Shown here piece by piece: positions 8,430-20,131 of a stretch of 64,000 nucleotides of DNA. The translations under genes and the position numbers were made by a program. The notes under the pieces are model-generated. The model was not told where the DNA came from. It saw only the letters and a list, made by a program, of their open reading frames with translations, and made no database searches. Positions within the stretch are counted from its first letter, which is position 1; the number at the start of each line of letters is the position of its first letter. Source of the DNA: Mermis nigrescens (lineage: Eukaryota; Nematoda; Enoplea; Mermithida; Mermithidae); the NCBI GenBank assembly GCA_036768485.1, contig JAVLUZ010000165.1, positions 1,872,075 through 1,936,074 of the forward strand, given 5' to 3'.

Positions 8430-11338
8430 GCGAACGTGAAATGGGGACTTATAAAAAATTTCACCCCCGCAAAAATTTTTTTCAAATTCCCCCTCGGATT
8501 AGAGATTTTTTGGAAGTTCTCGAACATTTTCTAAAAATTTGTAGAAAAAGATTACTTTATAAGCGTTTTTAGATATCTATTTGCTCAAAAGATTAAATTG
8601 GCGCTTCGCGCCATTATACTCATGTTTTGACTATATTTCGTTCAATTTCTTCCGACTTTTTGATTTTTTTGCGGAATTTTTCGTTTTCATGCCCTAGAAA
8701 GATAAAAGCATCATCAGAAACGCTGAAAAACGATGTTTTTGACGCGTACCTACAGTTCTTGTCACGGAAATTGCAAACGCAGCGCCGCTGTGATCTACTA
8801 TGATTGACCAACTACAGAACGTACGCGCTTCTACCGTAGCCACGCGTGTTCGGTCATAATAAGATTGTGTTCGGTCATAATAAGATTCCTTTCGGCCTTA
8901 GTAGGTCACAGCTAGGCATATTGCGTGTTATCTGTCGCACTAACGGGAAAAAATTTCTCAATCTGCTCTGATTTTTGCATGCATGCGTTTCAAAAGTGCG
9001 TGCATGCTGCAGGTCCAGTCCGAGAAAAAAGGTAAAAATAGATTGGAATTTTCGTGCATATCATTATAATTTTCGTTTCTTCCATTGAAATCTCATCTAA
9101 CAGAATGGGCGTAAAAATGAAAGAAAATAGTACTTCCTGTGTGTGATCAATTGCATATCGCTCTGCTGCAAAAGAGCATTTTAAATTAATTTGCGGCTGA
9201 GAGCGTTCTGCGTTTTAAGACAAATTCATAGCCAATGAAGAGTTAAAAAGATTCAAAAATCATATAGGACCAAAAATTTATTTTGCCAGTAGTTATATGA
9301 TTTTAACAGCGCGTTTTTTTGACTAAATCAAAATTAGAAATAAAATCAAAGCAAATTGCTCTTATCTTTTGGAGGGGAAAAAGGTTTTTTAAACAGTTAT
9401 TTTCATTCTTCTACAAACCATATTTTTCACTATTATATTGTATGCTAGATAGATAATTTAACAAAAATAAAGAAATACAGATGACAAATACTTTGCAAAT
9501 TAATTTTACATCGTCCTTTAGTAGATCGCGGATAGTAGAATGAGATGACCTTCTTTATGCGTATTAATACAAACATACAGTATGCGTGTCTTTTTCTTTA
9601 ACGGGTGGATCGAGTAATACAACCACGCTGTTATTTGTTGCAATGATGACCGTTTTACGCAAGTTGTAGATGACGTGCCGCATGCAGCGGAAGGTTCCCT
9701 GTGCGCCTTAGTACGTGATTTGTGCCTGCTGTATGCAGCTTAAAACCGGAAAGATAAAAAATAGCCAGGCTGACCGTTCTTGTACAGGCATGGAAGAACG
9801 AAAATCTATTTTGTCGAAAAAAATTGAACGAAATAAGCGTCTGAAGATGGGATAAAATAATTATACTTTTATTACATAATTTTATCTTAATATTTACACA
9901 ATGATACAATTAGTAATATTAGAGGGGAACTGACATGGAATACGACTAGACAGGAATTTGAAATGCATATTCTGTTGATGTGGATATTTAAAATTAATTT
10001 CAAATTGAAATCGAATCAACTAATTAATCATAAAATTTATTCGATTCTTTTATAGTGCTGAAAAGAATAATAAAATTATCATATGTCATACCAGCACAGC
10101 ATGGGGATTCTGGAAGGATGAAACCTAAATACTTGTATTAAAAACACCGTTGATGCTCCTTCCTTCTGGCCAATAAATGGCCATGGGGGTTGTGACCCCA
10201 GAAGTTGGAATACATAAATTTCGTAAATTACTGTAGACCCCAGAGTTCTATTTTTAGTTATATTTTATGATTTAATTTTATTCTGACCCCCTAGAATTTA
10301 GGTGCTGCATATTTACAATATTTGTTACATAAGATAAACTAAATAATAAATATCGTTATGCCTTTAAACTACAAAAATTGATAAAAAAATTACTCATTAT
10401 ACGCTTTCAAAAATATTTTGTATCTTCGCTTTTTTCATTTATTTACGATATATACATCAATAATATATTCAGTTTAGAAGTGAAATACATCACATAGTGT
10501 CTGTCTCATCGGGCAAGCATATAGTCCAAAAAATATTGCCCGCTCTATTATTTTGCGCAAATTTTATTCTGACCAGCCAGCTTTCTTCGCAATTTTTCTG
10601 TTCAATTGAAGTACTTATATATGTGTATCTATCATTTTGTATTTATTCTATTCATGGACATACGCCTACACACACATGTAATAAAGGCAAGGCTTGAAAA
10701 CAACAAATTTTTACCTCCTGATATTTTAATACACAAGCTCACAAAGATTTTGCTCGCGTTCCCTGGGTCTATATGATTTTTAAATCTTTTTTGCTCTTCA
10801 TTAGTGATGAATTTGTTTTAAAACGCCGAACGGTCTCAGCCTGAAATTAATTTTAAAATGCCCTTTTGCGGCTGAGCAATATGCGATTGATCGCACACAG
10901 GAGATACTATTTTCTTCTATTTCATGCCCATTATCTCTTAGATGAGATTCCAGTGGAGGAAACGAGAATTATACGATATGCACGAAAATTCCAACCTATT
11001 TTTACCTTTTTTCTCGGACTGGACCTGCAGCATGCACACACTTTTGAGACGCACGCATGCAAAAAATCAAAGCAGATTGAGAAATTTTTTTTCCGTTTGT
11101 GTGACAAATAACGCAATATGCTATCTGTGATATACTAAGGCCGAACGCGATCTTATTATGACTGAACACGCGTGGCTACGGTAGAAGCGCTTACGTTCTA
11201 CTGTAGTTGGTCAAGCGTAGTAGATCACAGCGGCGCTGCATTTGCAGTTTCCGTGACAAGAACTGGAAGAACTATTTTTGGACCCAAGAAGGGAACTCTA
11301 TGATTTCACTCCCCCAGAATTTTCCATGTTGCATGCAA
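8430..11338. mobile_element. C-family MITE split by Tc1-type foldback element
   Basis: C-family sequence runs from about 8430 (TTTCACCCCCGC) through the GGCGCTTCGCGCC core at 8600 to GACGCGTACC at 8750. It resumes at about 11272 (ACTATTTTTGGACCC) and ends near CCATGTTGCATGC. The interruption is the element at 8753-11265, inserted at a TA. Confidence 0.7.
8753..11265. mobile_element. Tc1/mariner-type foldback element, about 2.5 kb
   Basis: Begins CAGTTCTTGTCACGG after a TA and ends CCGTGACAAGAACTG. Long inverted arms of roughly 500 bp (8753-9287 against about 10755-11265) share GTAGATCACAGCGGCGCTGC, CCGTAGCCACGCGTGTTCGG and CTTAGATGAGATTCCA-type blocks. No transposase was recognised in the middle; the interior has only short ORFs. 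A direct duplication of about 21 bp (TCGGTCATAATAAGATT) lies in the left arm near 8850-8887. The TA-plus-CAGT end is why I assign it to Tc1/mariner. Confidence 0.7.
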
Positions 11339-12155
11339 GTTGGAAAGTGATGTCAAGTAACTGAAGTTCAGAATTATTCTTATTAAAACTATAAAAATAT
11401 AGAAATCCTAGCTAATGTACGACGAGTAAAACATCGGTCGAGCAACTATGATTCGATAGAAAGCCGAAACAAGAAAAGCGCCAACTTTGTCGTATTTAAA
11501 AAGCGCTAAACGGAATTGAAAGTGGCGCGGAAATTTTTTTTGCCTTCTATGCATTTTCAATTTCGAATCAGAACAATATTTATTCAGTCTTTACACAAAT
11601 TTTCTATAAAATTTTAAAGAAGTAAATGTTTTCGGAAAAATTTGTAAGAAACTTCAAACTTTACGCAACCTCGTCAGTTGGAACACTAAAAATTAACGCA
11701 CAGAATAATAGAAATCAATTAAGCACATTTTTTACACTCAACGTTGAAAAAAACTGTTAAATAAGTTAATATGCCGCTGGGAAGACTTGGAGAAAAATTA
11801 AAAAATCAATCGAATAAAAATTTTCAGCTTATTATATTATCAAGATTAACTAACATATTATGTATATGGCCATCAAGTTGACCCTAAAATTTTTATACGA
11901 AAATTCGAAGTATCCCTATTCCACCCAGAAAACAAGGCGAAATTACAAAAAAATTCAGCTGTTTTGAATAAAAAAATCAAGTCAACCACCCACAGCGAAA
12001 TGACTGGCTAATACAATCTCCAGAATTATAAGCAATTGAGGGTCCCACCTGGGCAATGGGATCAACCCAGCTCAACCTGGTATCAATGGTAGGCAAGTAA
12101 GATAAAACAATGCACAGCACACATACTATTCTATCTATTACATATCAATCAATAC
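11339..12155. other. Unassigned intron sequence
   Basis: AT-rich with no recognisable repeat termini, gene or RNA. Confidence 0.5.
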
Positions 12156-12157
12156 AT

Positions 12158-12330
12158 ATACCGAATCAGCCAACCATCCAAACAACCAGCCAAACCAACC
12201 GGCTAACCAAGCAAACAACCAATTAAACAACTAGCCAGTCAACCAACCAATCAATCAGCAGTTAACTAGCCAAATCAACCAACCAATCAACCAAGCAATC
12301 AACTAACCAACCGACCAACTAATCAGTATG
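12158..12330. repeat. CAAC/AACCAATC-type simple repeat, 5' block
   Basis: Imperfect tandem 4-mers (AACC, AATC, AACT) just upstream of the RTE-like LINE. The same composition occurs downstream at 15540-16110. Confidence 0.85.
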
Positions 12331-12359
12331 GCTAACGGAGTAGTGTCTTTCGGACACCG

Positions 12360-15300
12360 TTGACCACTGTTGGACCCTTGGGTGTGGCGAGCCCTTGTGG
12401 TATTCAAGTTAAAAAAACATCATGAAATGGCACAGTACAATCTCCGCAGTCAAAATGCTATGGCGTAAATCCTAGGCGACGCAAAGTTATATGAGGTTGT
12501 AAAAAGTGTCAAACATAGCTTTACTAAGCTTAAATCCCAAACGGCCCTTTCAAGGGCCAATAAGGTTCAGCACACTTAATGTGCGGCACTTGTTTCAAAA
12601 CAGGCCAGCAATCACTACTGGCAAAGACCTATATGATAGAAAGGCTGACGTATGCTGTCTGACTGAAACACGACTACCAAATAATGGAACAACTGTGCCA
12701 GCTAGTTCCCTCAGCCAAGGATAGCTTTAAATAGGCCATAGTGGACCAGCGGGTACTGGTCAACATGGTGTTAGCATCGCTTGTCATATCGAATGCAAGA
12801 TATCGTACAGAGCTGGAACTCAATCAGTGAACGCCTTTGCAGTGATTCGGGTTTTACAGCGAAGAAATGTTTACAACAGTTATTGCAGCATATGCTCCAA
12901 CAAATGCTGCTACAGACGATGATACAGTTTTTACTCACAGCTCGAAGATGAAATATGTAAAGTTAAAGCAAAAGAATACTCGTATTAGTTAGTGGGAGAT
13001 TTCAACGCGCAGCTTGGTCCGAGTTCAAATAGAAATGTTGTTGGTCAACATTCTGTCGGTCGCGTGCAAATGCAGAAAATGGCTCACTCTGGTTAAATCC
13101 TGGCTACAACTTACAGTTTAATGATTACAAATACATTCTTTAGTCATAACCGAGACACTTGCAGACCTGGACTGTCTCTGATGCTCAAACACTGAAACCA
13201 AATCGACTACGTCCTAATCAAGCAGAAATATAGGAACTCAGTCATTGATAGCCGAGCTTTCTTGGGATTAAACGTGGTCACTGAACACGCCATGGTTGTT
13301 TGTGAGGTAAACCTTAAACCGGTTTTCCCTAAAAAGTAGAAACTGTCCAACGCTTTGATGTCGCTCAACTAAAATGCCCCGTGATAATGGAAAAATTCAA
13401 AAGATCATGCTCATTTAACCTCGATAAAGGGAACTTAGCCCACGTACAAGACTCCCCCGAGAACTACTGGTCAAAAATAAAGGAAGCTGTATTTGAGGCT
13501 GCAAAAAATGACATTGGCTACACAAAACCTGCCCGTAATGACTGGATCAGCGCAGATACCATCAATCTCTCTAATGAGCGTAAGCTTGCAGTGGCCAATC
13601 AAAAACATGATGCAGCGAAAGTACTTGCTAGAAAAATTAAACAACAGGCACGCAAGGATAAAGAGGTCTATTGGAATCAAAAAGCCTTAGAACTTGAAAG
13701 AGCTAGAGATACAGGTGATTCCAAGAAGCTATTCCAGTTGATGAAGGACCTTGTGAGGAACTACACTCAACCAATCAGTGATGTAATCTCTGACGGAAGT
13801 GGTAATTTAATTTGCAATAAAAGCGCAAAGCTCAATCAATGGGTTCAACATTTTCTGGAGTTACTCAACAATGCACCTCTTCCTGCTATTCAACATCACA
13901 TTGTATTGCCAGCACCGACAATGTATAATGTCCAAGAAGGACCACCAAATTAGATGGAAATTATCAAGGTAATTAAAAGTCTTCGAAGTGGAAAAGCCCC
14001 AGGTGCCGATGGTATCAATCCAGAAATCTATAAATGTTGCCATTAGATATTAGTGCCTTACCTTGAACAACTCTTCAAAAGTATCTGGACAACAGAGAGC
14101 ATACCATCCGATTGGGAAATGGCAATATTAATACCAATACATAAGAAAGGCGATAGGATTAAATGTAAAAACTACAGAGGTATTTCCCTGTTAAACATTG
14201 CCTATAAAATCATGGAACGAATCCTACTTAACAGGCTTATTACCGAAAGGGACATGAGAACTAGAGAAAATCAGGCCGGATTTAGACCAGGAAGAGGTTG
14301 TATTGACCAGATTTTTTCGCTGCGTCAGTTATTGGAACTTAGGCATGAATTTTGTCAAGAATCACATGTTGCCTTCATTGACTTCACAGCCGCATTTGAC
14401 AGCATAGACCGATCTAGTATATGGTTCCAACTCGAATCTGATGGAGTTCCACCAAAGTTATGCCGGCTTATAGCTGCCCTTTATAAAAGGACAATATGCA
14501 AAGTCCGTGCCTATGGAAGCTTTAGTGATGAATTTGAAGTTTCAACTGGGGTCAGACAAGGAGGAATTCTCTCTCCTCTTCTATTCAATTATTGTCTAGA
14601 TCATATTCTAGAAACAGCATTCACAGAGTCACCGTATGGTATTATTTTGCATCCTTCAGGCAAAAGTTTATCAGATCTTACTTTTGCTGATGATATTGCC
14701 CTTCTAGCAGAATCACAAGCCGATCTACAAGCCATGCTGAATACTATCCAAAGAGAAGCTGCAAGCATCGGACTAAAAATAAATCCTGCAAAGACCAAGT
14801 ATTTGACATCTGGTAGCCCTGACCATGCACTAAAATTAGGTGATGAAAGTATTGAGTTAGTCAATTCCTTCACTTATCTAGGATCTCAAATAACAACAAC
14901 AGGAGGAGCTCCCGAAGAAACAATAGCTAGAGTCAGGAAGGCTGCAAATACTTTTAGTGTACTACGAAGCTTTTGGAAAAGAAAGGACGTACGGCATCAA
15001 ACAAAGATCCGCATATATTGTGCAACAGTTAGAGCCACCCTGCTATATGGATCAGAGACATGGCCAGTAAGAGTCGAAGACACAAAAAGACTTGAAACAT
15101 TTGACTACAGATGCCTTAGACGTATCCTTGGAATTCACTTCCCAATGCTTATTAAGAACAAAGTAATCCTTGAACAGGCAAAAATTCCAAACATATCAGA
15201 AACCATAAAATGCCGGCGCTGGAAATGGTTCGGACATGTCCTAAGGATGCCAGAAGAACGTATGCCAGCTCTAACATTCATAAGTACAAACCATGCAACA

Positions 15301-15540
15301 TGGAAAAGACCCAAAGGAGGTGTAAGACAAACAATGCATCGATTACTGCATAAAGAAGCCGAAGAGATTATTCTGAAACCGTTCAACCTGAGTCGAAAAG
15401 AATACAACAAAAGCTGGATCAAACATCTGACCACGCTAGCCTCAGACAGACCGCAATGGAAGAACATTGTCCAACGACTGTGTCAATCATGATGTCCCGA
15501 ATAGGCAATCCTGCCTGCAAATCGGATTAAGCAAAGTAAG
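12360..15540 (+). mobile_element. RTE-like non-LTR retrotransposon, degenerate
   Basis: Endonuclease remnants are found in several frames (IRFSTLNVRHL and CCLTETRLPNNGT near 12560-12690; GDFNAQLG near 12995), so the 5' half is frameshifted. The reverse transcriptase region follows in a single frame from 13381. The element ends shortly after the stop at 15490 and passes into CAAC-type repeats. RTE assignment is from motif recall; other APE-type clades remain possible. Confidence 0.8.
13381..15492 (+). pseudogene. LINE reverse transcriptase ORF with two in-frame stops
   Basis: One continuous frame broken only by TAG codons at 13951-13953 and 14044-14046. Between them lies KSLRSGKAPGADGINPE, a typical RT start. 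After the second stop come KNYRGISLLNIAYKIMERIL, ENQAGFRPGRG, AFIDFTAAFDSID (motif A), GVRQGGILSPLLFN, FADDIALLAES (catalytic FADD) and the C-terminal RRWKWFGHVLRMP. The catalytic residues are intact, but without stop readthrough the protein would be truncated; the upstream endonuclease is also broken. Confidence 0.85.
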
Positions 15541-16110
15541 CAAGTAAGCAACGAGCCAACCAATCAACCAACCAGCCAATCGGCAGTCAAATAACCAATC
15601 AATCAACCAACCAGTCAACCAACTAACCAACTGTCCAACTAATCGATCAACGAAACAACCAATCAACCAACTAACCAACCGACAAACTAATCAATCAACG
15701 AAACAACCGATCAACCAACCAACCAATCAGCAGTCAACTAACCAACCAATCAACCAAGCAACCAATTAACCAACCGACCAACTAATCAATCAACCAACCA
15801 ATCAATCAATCAATCAAGCAATCAGCAGTCAACTAAACAACCAGCCAACCGATCAAGCCAGCAACCAACTAATCAACCAACCAACTAATCAATCAAGGAA
15901 CCAACCAATCAATCAACCAACCAATCAGCAGTCAACTAACCAACAAACCAATCAATCAATCAATCAAGCAACCAACTAACCTACCAACCAACCAACTGAT
16001 CAATCAACGACCCAACCAATCAGCGAACCAGCCAACTATTTAATTAACCAACCAACTATTCAATCAGCCAACCAACCAAGCTATCAATCGACCAACCAAA
16101 CCGTTATAGC
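15540..16110. repeat. CAAC/AACCAATC-type simple repeat, 3' block
   Basis: About 570 bp of irregular CAAC, CAAT, CAAG and CAGT tetramers with TAGT-type interruptions. RTE-class LINEs commonly end in short tandem repeats, but this block is unusually long and is matched by one 5' of the element. Confidence 0.88.
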
Positions 16111-16336
16111 TGTATCTACTTAGTTAATGCAATTATCAAAACCGATTAAGCTCTCCCCATAGTTCGACTGATAAACAAATATGCATAATGCACATAGAAA
16201 TTCACTATTTATTTGAGAATCGTATAGGAAATTTTCACAACAAAACAAGCTTTTTTTGAAACCGGCAACCAACCAAAGTTTTTCGCTCCCGGTATCAACG
16301 GGAAGACCGGCCATTGCCCTACGTATGTTGAGCGTT

Positions 16337-16687
16337 CATACATAATCTTGGGGAGTTTGGGAGTTCCAACTCCCCAAGAATTAACGATTATTCCAAAAAA
16401 ATCGTAGAAAGGTGCTGCTTACAAGTCTCTTACCTCAAAAGTGGCAAATTCTCATTGACATGCGCCATATACTTATTTTTGACTATATTTTGTTTGATTT
16501 ATTCAGTTTTTTGACTTTTCAAAGTTTTTTCATGTTTTTACGTTCTAGAAGATAGAGTATCGTCAGAAATGTCAAAAAAGATATTTTTTAACACGTACAT
16601 ACCTACCGTGTTTAGGCAAAAAATGCATATTGGATTAATTTTACGATTTCACTCGCCCCTCCCATGATTTAGTACTATGCATGTCTG
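16337..16687 (+). mobile_element. C-family MITE
   Basis: CATACATAATCTTGGGGAG at left, CTATGCATGTCTG at right, with the family's GACTATATTTTGTTTGATTT and TAGAAGATAGAGTATCGTC blocks. The palindromic core has decayed. TSD not clear. Confidence 0.6.
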
Positions 16688-16855
16688 CGTTAGAATGATC
16701 ATAATATATTCTCAATGTAAGTATGTACATATCTATCTACCCTTTACTATAAATGGATTAGTCAAATTTTTTTCAATTTAGCATAAAATTAGAATTTAAA
16801 AATTTATAAATCAATATTGAAAAATTTCAAATTTGACCATGTGCATATAAATTAC

Positions 16856-17084
16856 AGTCAAAAAGTCCTTTCGTAACGGTCAAATGAGGCCAATTTTCGT
16901 CGCATTGTTGTATAGGCGGAGGTGGGGCCAAAAGGCGGGCGTTGGGGTCGACCGGGGGCAAAGCTTGGCCCAGATCCTTCAATGCCTGACCCAGCTGTTC
17001 GGCCTTTTCTTCCAGTCCATGAGTGGCCGCCGTTAAATAAGCCAACGGCAGCTGACCCGACGATTCCAAAATTTTCACCCTCTC
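16856..17084 (-). CDS. COPA: COPA exon: end of solenoid, proline loop
   Basis: ERVKILESSGQLPLAYLTAA, THGLEEKAEQLGQALKDLG, PPVDPNARLLAPPPPIQQ, then NWPHLTVTKGLFD. It matches the family's YLTAATHGL and NWP-LTVSKG motifs. Acceptor TGCCTCAG|GAG, donor GACT|GTAATT, phase 1 out. The next coding exon is about 8.5 kb away, the longest intron seen here. That intron contains the RTE-like LINE and the Tc1-type foldback element. Confidence 0.95.
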
Positions 17085-17384
17085 CTGAGGCAAATAATCC
17101 CATGTGAGTAAAAAAGTGGTCCATATTTTCCAGAATTTTCAAAAAAAAAACGGAGAATTTTAGGAAAGTTTAGAAATAAGAAAAGAAATTGCAAATAAAA
17201 CACTTTAAAATCTTGGGTCATTCGAAAGAGCGAATTCACAAATCGATAAGTGAATTGCGAGGGCCCAATGGATTTTCAATTTGGAAAATGGACGGCGAGT
17301 GACGTCAAGACGTTAATGTCATCTTAATTTACGGTATAATAAAAACAATTTCGTAAATCATAAATATAACTTAACATGAGATTT

Positions 17385-17615
17385 CACGCCCCCCAGAATT
17401 TTTCATTTTTCTAAGAGTCGAACAAAATTGCTGCAATAAGCGTTTTTAACGTCCTTTGGACTCAAAAGTATCAAATACTCGTTTTTGGCTATATTTTGTT
17501 CGAACTACTCAATTTTTTTAATATTTTTTCACCATTTTTTGTTTCAATGCCATAAAAAGACAGAGTATCGTGAGAAACACCTAAAATTGTGTTTTTGACG
17601 CAAGAAAAAGGAGCA
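17385..17615 (+). repeat. C-family fragment
   Basis: Internal C-family blocks (ATTTCACGCCCCCCAG, GGCTATATTTTGTTCG, GACAGAGTATCGTGAGAAAC) without recognisable ends. The rest of the intron to 17960 shows no feature. Confidence 0.55.
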
Positions 17616-17963
17616 GAAAAACAGCAAAAATATTTTTTCACTGTTTTTCTGCCCTTTTCCCGTTTTTCACAAACCCCGACCCCGGCACCAGAGCCAGTCA
17701 GGCCCGCACGGGCCGGAAGCCCCGGTACATCTCTAGTACGTATACTTATGGTAATATGCATAGTATATGTATGCGTCTTATTAGATCAGTCGATATCTCG
17801 AGTACAGTCAGACTTTTGAAGAGAAATTTGAGAAATTTAGAATCTTTCCGAATTTAGGCTTGAAATTCAAAATATTTGACGATTTTGGGAAATATCAGTC
17901 AATTTAAATATCTAAATATTAACCATATTGAATTGGCAAGGACAATAAGCCGAAATATTTTAC

Positions 17964-18140
17964 CTGCACATCGCCCAACATGAGCGCCACTTGAAACTGG
18001 CCGCTGACGTCCTTGCGAATTTCGGCAATTTTCTGCATTTTCTTCAATTTTTCCATATTTCCCGTAATTAAGTACAAGAAAGATAATTTATCGAAATTTT
18101 TCATGCGCTGATAGGCCATCTCGACGATTTGATGATTGCC
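17964..18140 (-). CDS. COPA: COPA exon: alpha-solenoid helices
   Basis: 59 codons in phase 0: [40 protein letters not shown] and [19 protein letters not shown]. This is one of the most conserved alpha-COP blocks. Acceptor TTGCTGCAG|GGC and donor GTGCAG|GTAAAA are both strong. Confidence 0.96.
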
Positions 18141-18305
18141 CTGCAGCAAAAGATCAAAATTGTTCGTATAGAAAAGAATCCGTAGAAATAAATTAAGTCA
18201 ATAAAAGGGAACCCTTATATAAAACGGACGGAACGGTCCACAATTATTTTAAAAATTAATTTAAAAAATCAATATATTTTATATAAAACGTCAGGTTCAG
18301 GGCTG

Positions 18306-18517
18306 TATTTAAGGTTGGAGGAGTGCCCCCCCCTCTCTAAATTTTCGGCGCTTCGCACTAGATATGAAGTATTTCCAATAATTTTGGCTCAATCGCGACC
18401 AAAAAAACGACCTTTTTTGTAGCCTTGTGTAAAAAAATTTTTTGCAAAAAGTTTGGACTTTATAATCTAAGTGGATAGAGCATATCAAAAAACGCCGAAA
18501 AATGCGATTTTTGCGGG
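18306..18517. repeat. hAT-like repeat fragment (CAGGGCTG end)
   Basis: From about 18298 it reads CAGGGCTGTATTTAAGG, like the CAGGGGCGGATTTAAGG terminus at 5181, with a GGCGCTTCGCAC core at 18347. It hosts the A-family insertion that follows. Confidence 0.5.
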
Positions 18518-19178
18518 CAGGCATGTACACTGCTTGCCATGAAACATGACGCACCATAATCGTCAGATTTATATTAGATGATTCGTCGCGAGCGCCGCAT
18601 TCCGTCTATAATGCGCTATCTTCACTTTTTATTATTATAGGATATTTATCTGTATCATGCGGTTAATCTGGCGATGCGGTCGACGAAATATAGCTATTAA
18701 TAGCGCCAACAAGAAGGAAGCGCGCTCGTTAATGCCGTGCGCGCTTCCTTTTTGTTTGCGCTATTAATAGCTAAATATAGATTTTAATGTGAATATAGAT
18801 CGGCATTCACGTGCGCGCTTCCTTCTTGTTGGCGCTATTAATAGCTAATTTGCGCCGTCCGCATCGCAAGATTAAGGGCATGATACAGATAAATAACCTA
18901 TAATAATAAAAAAAGAGATGATAGCGCATTATAGACGAAATGCGGCGCTCGCGACGCATCATCTAATATGAATCTGACGATTATAGTGCGTCATGATTCA
19001 TGACGAGCACTGTAGCTGGCCGTCCTACTTTGGGGGACCAACACCGATTTTTGGGGGGACTAAGCCCAAAAAAGGCCAAAAATAGCACAAAATAACGTTT
19101 AAAAAGTCATATTTTTCCGATTTCTCTGAATTTGGGGGGTCCGAACCCCCCCCCATTCTCCCTAGAAATTCGGGCCTG
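18518..19178 (-). mobile_element. A-family MITE interrupted by a Tc1-type MITE
   Basis: CAGGCATGTA (18518-18527) is the left terminus; the rest resumes at 19013 as TAGCTGGCCGTCC and ends TTCGGGCCTG at 19178. Flanks are TTTGCGGG and TTTGCGAG (7 of 8). The interruption is exactly at the TA of the A-family terminus. Confidence 0.85.
18528..19012. mobile_element. Tc1/mariner-type MITE with long inverted repeats (485 bp)
   Basis: Flanked by TA on both sides. Left arm CACTGCTTGCCATG...GACGCACC; right arm ends CATGACGAGCACTG. The arms of roughly 230 bp pair over TCGCGAGCGCCGCAT, TCTATAATGCGCTATC and TTTATCTGTATCATGC; the inner CGCTATTAATAGC motif recurs with GAAGGAAGCGCGC. Non-coding. Confidence 0.88.
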
Positions 19179-19399
19179 TTTGCGAGCTATCCCATCGAAT
19201 TTTCCGGTATATAGACCTATTTATGTGAGATCCGCCGAACCCCCCTCAATTGGATCCTCGATACCGGCCTAGTCAGGTTATTATGAAAAATAAAATTATT
19301 TCAAATTTCAGGGAACACTTACCCTTCTTTGGAAAATTTTTTGGCGCTTTGATCAAGAATAAAATGACTTTTCTCAAGTTTCAACGCGAACAACTACTG

Positions 19400-20131
19400 T
19401 CTCGATTAAAATTAATAAATAAATCATTATAATTTAATAAATGAATAATATCACATAAATAGATTTACATTCAAATCGAATTATTTGAAAATTATTGTCA
19501 AAATAAAATTATTTCACCTGCAGCCGAGCTGCATGTTTACCACCTGTCGATCAAAATTAATCAAAAAAATTATTATAACTTATTGATTAAAAAAAATTAC
19601 AAATTTTTTTTGGAATCGAGTTATTTGTTAAAGTATTGCCAAAATTAAATAAGTTTAGCCGCAGCTCAGCTAAATCATTCGGGGCCTCATAACTGCCACA
19701 TCTACATCCAAATTAAATCAGAAAATTATTATAAATTATTACATAAATAAAAAATATTACAAAATTATTTAAAAAATAAGATTATTTTCAAAATTACTGT
19801 AGAAACTAATTAATTTACCCGCAAAAAGCCGCATCGCCCAGATTCTCACAACTAATGACTTTCGATCAAAATCAATTAAAAAATTATTACAAATTATTAA
19901 ATACATAATATTTCAAAATTATTTAAAAAATAAATTTATTTTTAAAATTATTGACGAAAATTAAATAAATTTACCCGCAGCAGAGCCGCTTCGACAAGAT
20001 TCTCACAACTACTAACTTTCGACCAAAATCAATCAAAAAATTATGATAAATTGAAAAATAGAGAATATTTCAAAATTGTTTAAAAAATAAAATTATTTTT
20101 AAATTTATTGACGAAAATTAAATAAATTCAC
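19400..20131 (-). repeat. Tandem array of exon-tail plus donor units
   Basis: About five units with a period near 155 bp, running from the exon end at 20132 down to about 19510. On the plus strand the exon end CTGCAGCAAAGCCGCATCG is echoed at about 19975 (CCGCAGCAGAGCCGCTTCG) and 19819 (CCGCAAAAAGCCGCATCG), more weakly near 19670 and 19518. Between them lie AT-rich blocks (AATCAAAAAATTATNATAAATT, TTGACGAAAATTAAATAAATT). Most units keep a GT at the donor position in the COPA sense. Confidence 0.8.

Noticed and set aside
15540..16110. CRISPR array
   Set aside because: Tetramer-based simple repeats with no constant repeat and unique spacers, in a eukaryotic context.
20105..20131. Reading through the donor at 20131 to extend the COPA exon (residues after ALLQ)
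   Set aside because: The family sequence continues GNHQIVEM, found exactly at the start of the exon at 18140; the read-through residues are intronic.
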